A stretch of 64,000 bases of DNA from Kryptolebias marmoratus (Eukaryota; Chordata; Actinopteri; Cyprinodontiformes; Rivulidae), in assembly GCF_001649575.2 (NCBI RefSeq), contig NC_051444.1:18943775-19007774 (forward strand), read 5' to 3'. The position numbers were made by a program, and so were the translations under genes. Each line of letters begins with the position of its first letter. Positions within the stretch are counted from its first letter, which is position 1. Below are positions 26,701 to 62,029 of this stretch, piece after piece. The notes under the pieces are model-generated. The model saw only the letters and a list, made by a program, of their open reading frames with translations, searched no databases and was not told the origin of the DNA.

Positions 26701-29700
26701 ACGCCAATAATTCAGCCAATTTCACAGATATTAAGCTAAAATTTGGTGTGGTAGTAGCTCAGAATCATCCTCAAGACAAACTTTGAGTGCCAACATGTCT
26801 CACGAGATCTCACCATACTGCATGAGACTGTGCATAACATCATTTACAAGGTTTGATAAAAAAAAATACAACTCTATCCTTCTCAACATAAGATGATTTT
26901 GGTTTAAAACTGGCATGAAAGGAAGAGCGCGATATGCATTCCTTCAAGAAATGCTAAGCTTTTAATTAGTTTAATTAATCAAACCTTCTTTGAAGTGGTT
27001 TATTTTATGTGCAGGTATGTGTGCTTGAAGATAACATTTTTCTGCATCTGAAGTCTATTTTATTTACTCCAAACGTGCTTATATGGTAAACTACAATCGG
27101 TACAGTGCCTGTATACATCCAGTGTAGAAAATGAAAGAAGCTAAAGCTGCTCTGCAAACAAGCTTCTGAGCAAACAGGTTTCAATGTCCTATCCAGATTT
27201 TTTCTTAAATGTGATTTAAAAAAAAACCCAAACATTTTCATTAATTTATTTCTTCTAAAAAGAGGTGATCTTTTGGGAAAATGCTCTCCAAAACCTAACA
27301 AAATTATGAATCAGAAATTAACAAAATTTTCAGATAAACAGAGGAACAAGCAGGAATCAGACTGTCTTCAAACTCAGAGTCTCCTTGCTTAAGCCTCACT
27401 CTGATGCTCCAGCCGGTACTGCTTAGAAGAGCAGGTGGCCTTAACAGACAGTGAACTGAGCCTTTCTCAAGACATACCCGCCTTGCTCATCCCCCCTCCC
27501 ACTCTTCCTCTGCCCTTTATCCTACCAGCCATCTTTTTCTTTCAACTCATTCTATCCTTTCCGGCTCAGCCTTATCGCTCCATCGCTTCCTGCCAACTTT
27601 TCTCTTCTTTCCTCAATCTGCAAGCCCCACCACAAACAGCAGCGGGCAGGACTAAAATCTATTAGATGTACAGATTGGATTTTTTCCACATTTTGTTTTA
27701 CTTCTATTGCTTTGTGCTTCTTGCAGCACAAACATCTACGACACTGTGTGCAGCTGAATGCACCTAAGAAGTCATCCATTTGAAGTAAAGATCACCACCC
27801 TTGTCACTGTATGTTTATGCAGCAAAATGTGAGTTCCTAAAGCACAAAACTTTTAAAAACAGGCCGACATGAAAGCCATCTCTTTGACACAACAGAGGCT
27901 ACATTAAAACTATTAAAAAAACATTAAAATATATATATTTTTCCTATTATGTCTCCAGGTGCAAAAAAACACTCGTCATTGTAATTAACAGTAGTCTGGT
28001 AAATTATGATGGTAACGATTGTCCCTTTTACATTGAGTCGTTTGAAGTGTTTTAATTACCTTTTTGTAAATCAACATTAAATAAAAGCTGAGCTACATAT
28101 CTGTAGCTGTTGACATGAATGGTGGACCTGCCAGCTGTAATATTGACACAATTATGGGTTGGTCGTTTTTTGTTTTTTTTTCAGTTTTACCTTTACTACA
28201 ATTTTTTTACAATACCTTAGAGAACAAACATTACTGGCCGTTGTCTTTAATAGTTTCTTTGTAATACAGACAAACAAAAGCGGGACCTTAAAATTATTTC
28301 ACTTTCTTTTTTTACTCTTATTTTGTTTTTTGTTTTTAGCTTCACCTTTAATTTCTGACTCAAACGTGAATCACGCAGCTCTACCACATGCTGTGGAGAA
28401 AAAACAGAACCAGGAACTGTGCACTGGTCCGGATGTTCATCTGAAATAGTTAGGCTTGTCTGTGCCTTCTTGCATAATCTGTTGATATCTAGCCCCAATA
28501 CTGTTTAATGTTACTGGAGACTGGATGATGGAAGCTTTGTAGCTTTTGATAAGACGTGTAAAATTACCAGTCGTGAATTTAGGATGTTAGCCTTCAGAAG
28601 GCCACAAGCTATAAAAAAAGCATAAATAACTTGTATATAAAAACAAAAAAGTTTGTGACACCACAAAGGACTTGCAATTTTACAGATTTTTCTGGGGGTT
28701 TTTTGTTGTTCTTGTATCTCAATCTACCACTTAATTATCTTATTTTAAACATAGTATTCCTTATTTAGTGATAAATAAGAATCATTAAGGCTAAAAAAAG
28801 GATATAAATTAAAATATGTGGTAGAAACGTAGGTCCTAGTTGTAATAAATCAACTCATAAAAAGAGTAAAAATGTTTCTATCCATTTCACTCCATCCATT
28901 TATTCATTTCCTATCCGTATTTCTTCCTGTACTACCTACTTGTTCCTGTTCGGGGTCATGTGGAGCTGGTTCTGATTTCTAGCAGTTATTAGGCAAACAG
29001 TAGGAACAGTTTACCCTGTTAGAAAATTTTAATGGTCACAAAATGCAAATACATAAAGATTGCCTTCCCAGAGCACAGATCACCCTGTACTATAACTACA
29101 GAAAAAAGCTATAATGTTTATACAGGTAATCAAACTAAACAAACAACCGATAACTCTCAAAGTGTTTCAAATCTTTGCACATCTCAGAAAACAGATTGCA
29201 ATAACTTCTTGAGGATGTTAAAAAGTTGCTTTGAGACTGTTTAAGTGAAAATTGTCCCAAAAAGAGGAAACCTGAGTAGGATTCTTCATTTTTAATAATC
29301 TTTACAGTAATTTGCCTCATCTCACCACAGAGACGTGGCATTTTATTTCAACAGAGTAACTAAAGAACAAAACCTTTTTTATGAAACCTTGTTTCATAAA
29401 AACATATTGATCCACCTCTGTCAAGTGCTCTCCAAACTGGAATGTTTCACCGTGTAATTCACCGTTTTTTCTGTCACATCATTGTGCTCTGTAAACTAAT
29501 TCAATGTCAAATAAAAAAGAGGCATCAGTAGTAATTCATTTAGGAAATTTTCTTTCAAACTAACAGGAAGTTTTATTTAATTTATTTTAAATCCAAAAGC
29601 ATGACAGCATTCCACCTTAAATTTTTGACACATTCCACTGAGTTAGGCAGAAAGGAAGGGGTCTTTCACCGTCTTTACAGTGTTGAGGGAAAAGATTCAA

Positions 29701-32680
29701 AGGTGCTCAATAAATCAAAGTCTTACCAGCAGTAAAGTCCTTGTTGAGGTCAATGAATGCATTAGAGTGAGGAATGCGCATTTTGACAGATGAATTCAGT
29801 GCTTTCTTCCACACTTGATTCCTAACGAGGAGAGTGGGGGGGGCAAAGCAATAGCTAAATTTAGGACCCACATTTCACTACATAAACTGAGGTACAACAG
29901 CAATGGTAAAATAATACAACTTTAATTTTGAAAAGGATTACTTTACCTGTTCGTAAGATAGCAAATTTCAGTTGATGTGAGATTGACGGCACCAAAAATG
30001 TCGGGGATCATGTCTCCATTAAAACTGGGAAGAAAATAAAAGTGGTTGGAGATTAGTAAAAGACCAATCATCCATGTGCTTGTCTGGATTAGGTTTGTGT
30101 AACAATAAATAAACAAAAATCACAAAACCCCAACTGGAAATGGGTAAAGGTTTAGAGCATTATTTATTGGGTATGACTAGTTTTACATCAAAAATATCTA
30201 AAATCTTCGACTTACTCCATAACAAGAGGCTGATCTGTAAAGGTCTTATTCAGATGGAGCCCAACTCCCGCTTCTGTACAGAAGGAACAAAGTCAAAAAC
30301 AGCTGGAGAACAATTATCTACAGAAACACACTGATAAGCTGTGTTATTATAAACTCACCTGTAAGATATTTAAGGCAGAATGTTTTATTTTTAGAACAAG
30401 AAATGTTAATGAAATACTGATGAGGTTTTATTGAAATTTGTGATTAAAAAAAAGAAAAACTATTATTATTATTACAATTATTAAACAAGTTCTAAAAAGT
30501 TTAGATTAAAAGCCAATGAATGGGCACCACTGCAAACAAGTACAATTTATAAAGCTTTTTATTAAAAAAAAAAAACAATGACATTTGAACATGTTAATGG
30601 TTTTCCTCCAAAAATAGTGAGTAAAACGATTGCAAAGGAAGAAGGTAATGAAGCCTGTAAATAAGTGAGGTATAAAACATTATTCGAACAAAGATCCTTA
30701 AATGTGGATTTAGGGTTGCCTTGGGTTTCCTGAGCTATGTAGCTATAGGCTTAGACTGCTGGAGAACAAATTGACAACATGTCCTCACTCTGCTGCTGTC
30801 TTTACTCGCCTTGTATTTGCAATTGTTTCTATCATTAACATGGCTTTTTCTTCCAATTGAAACTCCATCTGAACCAGTCATTCTGTGTTTGTCTGTGTCT
30901 CTTTCCTGTCCTTTAAAACTACAGCCAGTTGAGGCAGATGCCCCCCCCTCATCCTGAGTCTGGTTCTGCTGAAGGTTTCTTCCTGTTAAAAGGGAGTTCT
31001 CCCTATCCACTGTCACCAGTGTGCTGTTCAGGATGGAAGACTCCAACAAAGTGAACATTTGACATAATCTACTGGCTTCCTTAGATAGACAAGTTTTAAT
31101 AATTGGCATTTTATAATGTATGTGAATGTTTGTGTGCAGTGTCCTCAGAGGACTTTTGTTGTACATTGAAGCTATATAAATAAACTCACTTGAATTGAAT
31201 TACTTAACCACAGCCTCTGTTCACACTTAATCATACCTAATGTCTGGTTGTTCCCCCAGAAGACGAGCACTGTTGTTTGTGGGGAATTGATGTTAGCTGT
31301 CAGAAGGACATCCATCTGAGAGTCCCCATCATAATCTCCAGGAACTACACTGGTGATGACTGCATAACTGAGATTAAAAAGGAGGACAAAAAAAAAAACA
31401 AAAAACACTTAATATACTGTATATGGATTTTAAAAAATGTGTTTATCTTAGGTAAAGTCAATGACAAAATGTTCAGCATCACATCAAGATGCTATCCCCG
31501 TTTCATTGCACGCAGTAAAGTGAACATTGAAACATAACACTTACTCAAAGACAAAAAATAAAAGTGACCAAATATATTTCAGAGCTTTTGAATACTTACT
31601 TTGGCAAAATGTCCTTTGAGATATGAACTTTGGGCTTAAAGTAAGGAATGGTGGAGTCAGCCAAGTATATCACCAACTCAGATTCTGGAAAAAAAATAAA
31701 AAAGGACAAGATAGATATCTACATGTCAGTAAAGTGCATTTGTTATCCTTTCAAAAACGGACCTTTCTTCTCTATTTGTTCGTTTTGAACAGCAGATTGT
31801 ATTTTATAAGTCTCCTAAGTGAGAGAAAAGTTACCAAATGAAGTCAAACTACAAGCTGAACAAAACAAAGGTGGACTGTGCTTTATATACTGCAAGAAAA
31901 TTTGATTCTGTCCAACAATAACCTTCAAAACATCCATGTTGTGTTTATTCAGTCCACTTACTGCAAACATTAGGGAGACAGGAAGTGAATAAAAACACTG
32001 AAGAAAATATTACACTTTTGGAGTGGTTTTCTTAACCTTTCATTTTATCTGTAATTTCTTTTCAGACCGTACCATTGTACATGTCATAGCAGAAAAGACA
32101 CAGGTGTGTTTAATTAAATATTAATTAATAACAGAGTGCATTTGGGAAAAGGTCGTGGCATTTCGCATGTAGCCCATTTGAACAGCTCTTAGTTCTGCTG
32201 AATGGAACTTCGCCTTAATGTTATTTATTTGTTTTTAAGTCCGCTTTTATTTTGACTTTTGTGAGGAATAACAATTTCAAGTCGTTTAAACAAAATAGCA
32301 AAGGAGAAACTATTGAAACCCACATAGTACAGTTTTAACTTCTAAAATCCTCAATTCAAACTGAATGGTACATAATAATACTGACACCAACTTCGTATAA
32401 ACATGGCAGGCTGTAAACATACGTAGGTAGGAACAGTAAACATAAACATAAACACAGCAAACGTACGCTCTTTGATGATGAAGATGTCAGTCTGTTTATC
32501 AGAGTTAAAATCACCAAACGCCGCCACTGTCCCATACTTTGCGCTCCCGAAAAGCTCGGCTGTGACATCCTGAAGAGCCAACGTACTGTACGGTCCAAAG
32601 ATAAGTAACACAAAGGCCAAATGATTTATTTTAAATATCCACATCCTTCTACAGGTGCAACTCCTCACAACAACATCCAT
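10826..32680 (-). CDS. itfg1: ITFG1 (TIP/LINKIN), 5' part: seven coding exons, 3' end outside the window
   Basis: This is the gene-level entry for the exons listed below. Joined exons 1-7 total 711 nt (237 codons) with consistent intron phases. The product reads like the N-terminal third of the vertebrate integrin-alpha FG-GAP repeat protein 1 (about 610 residues in mammals). It has a hydrophobic signal peptide, then an ectodomain with repeated D-x-[DN]-x-D calcium-binding-like motifs: DFNSDKQTD, DYDGDSQMD and DFNGDMIPD. Predicted N-glycosylation sequons NQT, NKT, NLT and NSS fit a secretory-pathway ectodomain. Known for the family: a single-pass type I surface protein, described as a T-cell immunomodulatory protein and as LINKIN, an adhesion protein that interacts with RUVBL1/2 and tubulin. 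The remaining FG-GAP repeats, the membrane segment and the short cytoplasmic tail would lie beyond position 1. Introns 1-5 are 125-963 bp, whereas intron 6 is 18.85 kb. Identification rests on remembered homologue sequence and was not searched. Confidence 0.95.
11658..11690. repeat. (TA)n microsatellite
   Basis: About 16 uninterrupted TA units within ITFG1 intron 6, preceded by an A run. Confidence 0.97.
12140..12197. repeat. 12-bp perfect inverted repeat
   Basis: GGCTACAGTGGA at 12140-12151 is mirrored by TCCACTGTAGCC at 12186-12197, with a 34-bp loop. A TGTC lies outside each arm in mirror orientation, extending the stem with a bulge. Possible remnant of a small palindromic element. Confidence 0.75.
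12605..12778 (+). mobile_element. tRNA-derived SINE
   Basis: The A-box region is GGTAGCTTGATGGTTAG at about 12614 and the B-box is GGTTTGAGCCC at 12660-12670. Then comes a body ending in GCTGTGGCAACCCCTGAAG and GGGAGCAGCTGAAA. TATATTTTAA (12595-12604) and TACATTTTAA (12779-12788) are a 9-of-10 target-site duplication. Same family as the copies at 8876 and 34913. Confidence 0.88.
13084..13135. repeat. 13-bp perfect inverted repeat
   Basis: TAATCAGCCAATC (13084-13096) and GATTGGCTGATTA (13123-13135) are perfect mirrors around a 26-bp loop. Each arm contains a CCAAT/ATTGG box. It may be a hairpin or a small transposon end. No function is shown. Confidence 0.75.
13293..13511 (-). repeat. Dispersed ~270-bp repeat family, copy F
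   Basis: The minus strand shows the family landmarks in order: an AATATTTGTAAAAAT segment, a short GGCAGCC patch, a GTTGTAGATGT core, GAGAGTTTCATTCAAATC, and TTCATGAGATATTTTGCTA. These match the tandem units at 55.3-56.2 kb and the copies at 26.6 and 59.1 kb. Sequence is diverged. Confidence 0.78.
14591..15236. mobile_element. Possible older DNA-transposon-like repeat containing a nested MITE
   Basis: The left edge reads TTAGCGGTGGGGGT, and the right edge, read on the minus strand, reads TTTTTAGGGGTGGGAATCTT. Both resemble ends of a widespread fish repeat that begins AGGGGTGGGAAT and carries GAGGCACCTCA. AT-rich IR arms (AAAATTGATTCT at 14607-14618 and AGAATCAATTTT at 14651-14662) lie inside. 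I could not define a clean target-site duplication, so the boundaries are tentative. Confidence 0.45.
14770..14983. mobile_element. hAT-type MITE, 214 bp
   Basis: The termini are long inverted repeats: CAGGGGTAGGCAATCCTGGT at the left and, on the minus strand, CAGTGGTAGGCAATCCTGGT at the right. The arms continue into CACCATCCTGCATGTTTT-like sequence and CCAACACACCTGATT. The element is flanked by 8-bp duplications GTCTACGG (14762-14769) and GTCTATGG (14984-14991), the length expected of hAT transposases. There is no ORF, so it is non-autonomous. Confidence 0.93.
20703..20755. repeat. (TG)n(AG)n compound microsatellite
   Basis: A TG run with one CA interruption passes directly into AGAGAGAGAGAGA. 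Located in ITFG1 intron 6. Confidence 0.95.
26561..26812 (-). repeat. Dispersed ~270-bp repeat family, copy G
   Basis: The minus strand carries GAGATCTCGTGAGACATG, then CTACTACCACACCAAATTTT, TTAATATCTGTGAAATTGGC, GTGTTTGCTAAGGTCCCT, a CATATTGAATTG patch, a GTACATCCAATCGTTACTTT patch and a final TTCATGAGATATTC. It is the best preserved full-length dispersed copy of the family. Confidence 0.85.
28891..29018 (+). repeat. Truncated teleost interspersed repeat, 5' part
   Basis: Starts TCCATCCATTTATTCATTTC and runs through TTCGGGGTCATGTGGAGCTGG to an AGCAGTTATTAGGC patch. These are the opening blocks of the repeat seen more completely at 38193-38525. The later blocks (contract-type CTGGACAGG, CATGCAAACTCCAC) are missing here. 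Confidence 0.68.
29727..29821 (-). CDS. itfg1: ITFG1 coding exon 6
   Basis: This 95 bp exon has acceptor CTCGTTAG and donor GCTG|GTAAGA (phase 1). It encodes KMRIPHSNAFIDLNKDFTA, which matches mammalian KMRIPHSHAFIDLTEDFTA closely. An NSS sequon lies just upstream. The exon is followed by the 18.85 kb intron 6. Confidence 0.96.
29947..30024 (-). CDS. itfg1: ITFG1 coding exon 5: third FG-GAP-like motif
   Basis: This 78 bp exon has acceptor TTCTTCCCAG and donor AACAG|GTAAAG. It is entered and left in phase 2. It encodes DFNGDMIPDIFGAVN, the third D-x-N-x-D loop, equivalent to mammalian DFNGDLIPDIFGITN, followed by an NLT sequon. Confidence 0.95.
30216..30273 (-). CDS. itfg1: ITFG1 coding exon 4
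   Basis: This 58 bp exon has acceptor TTCTGTACAG and donor ATGGA|GTAAGT. It is entered in phase 1 and left in phase 2. It encodes LHLNKTFTDQPLVM, matching mammalian ILNRTFQDEPLIM, with an NKT sequon. It is very short, so the match depends on the conserved T-F-x-D-x-P-L-x-M core and on phase agreement with both neighbours. Confidence 0.92.
30931..31202 (+). repeat. Teleost interspersed repeat with TTCTTCCTGTTAAAAGGGAG block and (TTGAAT) tail
   Basis: Contains GAGGCAGATGCCCCCCCC, TGGTTCTGCTGAAGGTTTCT, TCCTGTTAAAAGGGAGTTCT, the weak middle segment, and the terminal GCTATATAAATAAACTCACT followed by TGAATTGAATTA. These blocks recur throughout fish genomes as the tail of a common retroelement. It lies antisense inside ITFG1 intron 3. 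The open minus-strand frame here is not a gene. Confidence 0.82.
31237..31367 (-). CDS. itfg1: ITFG1 coding exon 3: second FG-GAP/calcium motif
   Basis: This 131 bp exon has acceptor TTAATCTCAG and donor TTAG|GTATGA (phase 1). It encodes AVITSVVPGDYDGDSQMDV, nearly identical to the mammalian protein and with the metal-binding-like loop DYDGDSQMD. It continues into VFWGNNQTL, whose NQT is a sequon. The segment between LLT and VFWG is a few residues shorter than in human as I recall it. Confidence 0.96.
31600..31684 (-). CDS. itfg1: ITFG1 coding exon 2
   Basis: This 85 bp exon has acceptor TTTTCCAG and donor AAA|GTAAGT. It is entered in phase 1 and left in phase 2. It encodes SELVIYLADSTIPYFKPKV and a short linker, which aligns with the mammalian segment DLIVFLADQNAPYFKPKV. 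Introns on both sides are short (782 and 232 bp). Confidence 0.94.
32467..32680 (-). CDS. itfg1: ITFG1 coding exon 1: start codon, signal peptide, first FG-GAP-like motif
   Basis: The ATG is at 32680-32678, and an in-frame TAG 70 nt upstream (32752-32750) makes it the first possible in-frame start. The exon encodes residues 1-71 and one base of codon 72. A hydrophobic stretch around residues 19-36 is the signal peptide, probably cleaved near A-L-A-L-Q. The mature part contains VTAELFG and AAFGDFNSDKQTD, hallmarks of the ITFG1 N-terminus. A second in-frame Met at residue 13, closer to the hydrophobic core and with A at -3, is an alternative start; Met1 has T at -3 and G at +4. The donor is GAGC|GTACGT (phase 1). 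Confidence 0.95.
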
Positions 32681-33200
32681 CGACCGTAATACGGCACGCT
32701 GCTTTACAGCTCGGAGAAACGGCTCCTTTTTTTCTAAACAAATCGCAAACTATATCAAGTTTGATCTCTAGAATCACACATACGCAAAGTCGGCTTCAAT
32801 ATATTACAAATTAGTAAGCGACGGTGCTGAAAAACGCAAAAAACGATGCAACTGCGACGTTTCCTTATTTACGTCAGTGTCGTGCACACGATTAGCCAGG
32901 CAGCTGACAGCTGTGTAAAACTACCGGATGTTAGCAACGGATAGAACGGAACAGAAGAAGGTTGCTTTTCAAAATAAATGCATCATCATTTTTAGGTTAT
33001 ACATTAATCAAAAGAGAAACATTATTACTTTGATTAAATCATCAAAACTTGTTTCAGATAGTAATACATATTTTTAAAAATGTTTTTTAACATTATTTAT
33101 GTTTATGTTGACTTCTTAGCGAGAAGCTCAAAGTTTTATTTTGAAGCCCAAACACAAGTGAAACCCTTCAACTTTCTCCGGACATTGACACTGTGTAAAT
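32681..33200. promoter_or_regulatory. Divergent (probably bidirectional) ITFG1/PHKB promoter
   Basis: The 520 bp between the two start codons are richer in CpG than the surroundings. Visible motifs: TTTACGTCA (32868-32876, CRE/ATF-like), tandem E-boxes CAGCTG at 32901-32906 and 32908-32913, and ACCGGATGT (32923-32931, ETS-like). AATATGGCG at 33198-33206 is a YY1-like motif overlapping the PHKB start codon. There is no clear TATA box at a fixed distance for either gene, as expected of a housekeeping divergent promoter. Transcription starts cannot be placed from sequence alone. Confidence 0.8.
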
Positions 33201-60071
<26,871 letters not shown>

Positions 60072-60873
60072 GTATATTCCTTGTCGGGCACTTCCTCTTT
60101 ACACCGATTCCGTCTCACTGCTGCATTTCTTTTTTTTTTTTGAGGCCTAAATGCATCACATGACGCAAGATTGAAAGCCTGCTTTGTAATTGAAATCTGC
60201 AGTGCCCCATTAAAGCTCACTACATCAACCAGATTTGCCTAATGGGCGCCGCGCTGCCATCTTGCGCAAGCAACAGACGAGCCGAAATGTATTCAGAGCC
60301 GTGCGTGTTTTGCCAGTTTAACATCATCTTTGTAATTATTGCTGCTTCATCAGTTTAACATTGTGTCTGCGAGCCTTTGACCATCAGGGCGTCCGTGTGC
60401 CTGTGTTTGTCTCAGCAAATTGTTTGTGCTTCAACAGACTTTGATCGATGACCACAGTTGATCCGGGTTTCACTGAGAATCTCCCGGCCCGCTCTTCTTC
60501 TGAATCCATTAGTGGTTGTATTTTTTTTTGTTTGTTTGTCTGGGTTCCTTTGCTTTTTTTTTCTCTATAAAACAGGAGCAGATACACCAGTCAGTAGATT
60601 AAAAAATGAAGCCTACTTGATCTATTCTTTTTTTTAAGACTTGAATGTCACCTAGGAATTGCTTATTGGGCCATTTAGTGGATTTAGAACATTTATATTA
60701 TGATAGTAAGTGGTCGTCAGCCGTTAGAGTAAAATTGTTCCTTTCTTTTCTGTACACCTGTAAGATATAGATTATAACCACACCTGAAAATGGATTTTGT
60801 CTTGAAACTCAGCTAGTTGAGAGAATTTATAGGGGTGAGTGGTTTATGATCCATGCTGTGTGAAGCTTCTGTC

Positions 60874-60878
60874 GTGTA

Positions 60879-60913
<35 letters not shown>

Positions 60914-60920
60914 CAGAGAG
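60874..60920. repeat. (TG)n(AG)n compound microsatellite
   Basis: A TG run passes into AGAGAGAGAGACAGAGAG, the same composition and order as the one at 20703. Confidence 0.95.
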
Positions 60921-61829
60921 GCTCTTATCCCTGTGAGGGAACAGTTGTGCACCAGCCTTGCAGTTGCTTATTAATGACCCCTATCAATCTTGATTTCCCA
61001 GCTGACTCTCATCCGTCCAACACCAAATGTGACTCCCCCAACGCCTTAAAGTGGAACATTTAGTACATTCTGAACTCTGTTATCACACGTACCACTGGCT
61101 GCAGACTCTCTGGGTGTGCATCACATTTAGCCTTTTGTGCTAGATGAATGGACACACAGCTTTAAGGTTCAGAAACTTTTGATTTTTTTTCTTTTTTTCG
61201 GCACTTCCCCGCATCATTTATAGCAGATGCATTGATAGGATTTTTTTCTTTTCTTTTTTATGCAATTAACTAAACTACATGGGCAAAACTGGTATTTTCA
61301 TGAGGTGGATGGCTAAACTTTTAAGTCTTTCATTAAATTTATGAGGTGTGTTCTCATGGTGGAACAACTATGTTCAAATCTTTGTAATAACTGTCACTTT
61401 ATTCCATCAAAAGCAGACACAAATATATTTATTTATTTATTTCCATATTACAGTGCCAGGCTTTTAAGTGTTGGGGCTATGCTCTAATACAGCTTCGAAT
61501 TGGGTATATTTGATTTAAAATCTGTCAGCGGTTTCTGCTTATCTGTGCTAATAGCACTGAGGGCATTGAGGTCCAAATCCACCAACAGATGGTGCATCTT
61601 TCACAGGTGCAAATTTGAATTTTACACATTTGTCTAACTCACAGAACCCATGCCAAGGAAAATGGAAAATGTGCATCTCAAACTGCATCGCCAACCAAAC
61701 GGCGTCTTTCCATGCTGGAGCCGATTCCCCACATTTAAACTGCATGCACTTGAATCAAAATCTACGCTTGTTTTTGTAAATTACTGCCAGGGCAAGCGAA
61801 CATCTGATTTGCAAAGACCAGCATATTTT

Positions 61830-62029
61830 TCTGCAGCCATGCTGTGGGCAGTTAGAGTGAATTATTTACCGTCTTCAGAGAGCTGGTAGTAACCGATGAG
61901 GAGATGGCACGTCAGACAGAACATTTCAGCAGCGTTTTCTTCACATACAGAAGCTAATGAGCATAACTCAAGGTAACTATTTTGTGAGATAATTATTGCT
62001 TCCCCGGTCTGCAGCCATGCTGTGGGCAG
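61830..62029 (+). repeat. 22-bp direct repeat spaced 178 bp apart
   Basis: CTGCAGCCATGCTGTGGGCA, with one more matching base on each side, occurs at 61830-61851 and again at 62008-62029. The 156 bp between do not resemble a known element. It could be a target-site duplication of an insertion, a local segmental duplication, or chance. Confidence 0.75.

Larger units (their letters stand above)
10876..29726 (-). other. itfg1: ITFG1 intron 6 (18.85 kb)
   Basis: This single intron is bounded by phase-1 sites of exons 6 and 7. It holds a (TA)n at 11658, two perfect inverted repeats (12.1 and 13.1 kb), a SINE at 12605, two minus-strand copies of the dispersed ~270 bp repeat (13.3 and 26.6 kb), and a hAT MITE nested in an older repeat (14.6-15.2 kb). 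It also has an A-rich (AAC)n at 15344-15371, a TG/AG microsatellite at 20.7 kb, CA runs near 22.98 kb, and a truncated teleost repeat at 28.9 kb. I saw no coding exon and no structural RNA. Confidence 0.85.

Noticed and set aside
30735..31166. 143-residue open frame on the minus strand between ITFG1 exons 3 and 4
   Set aside because: It overlaps a common teleost interspersed repeat read antisense (TTCTTCCTGTTAAAAGGGAG block) and lies within an intron. The protein has no recognisable domain.
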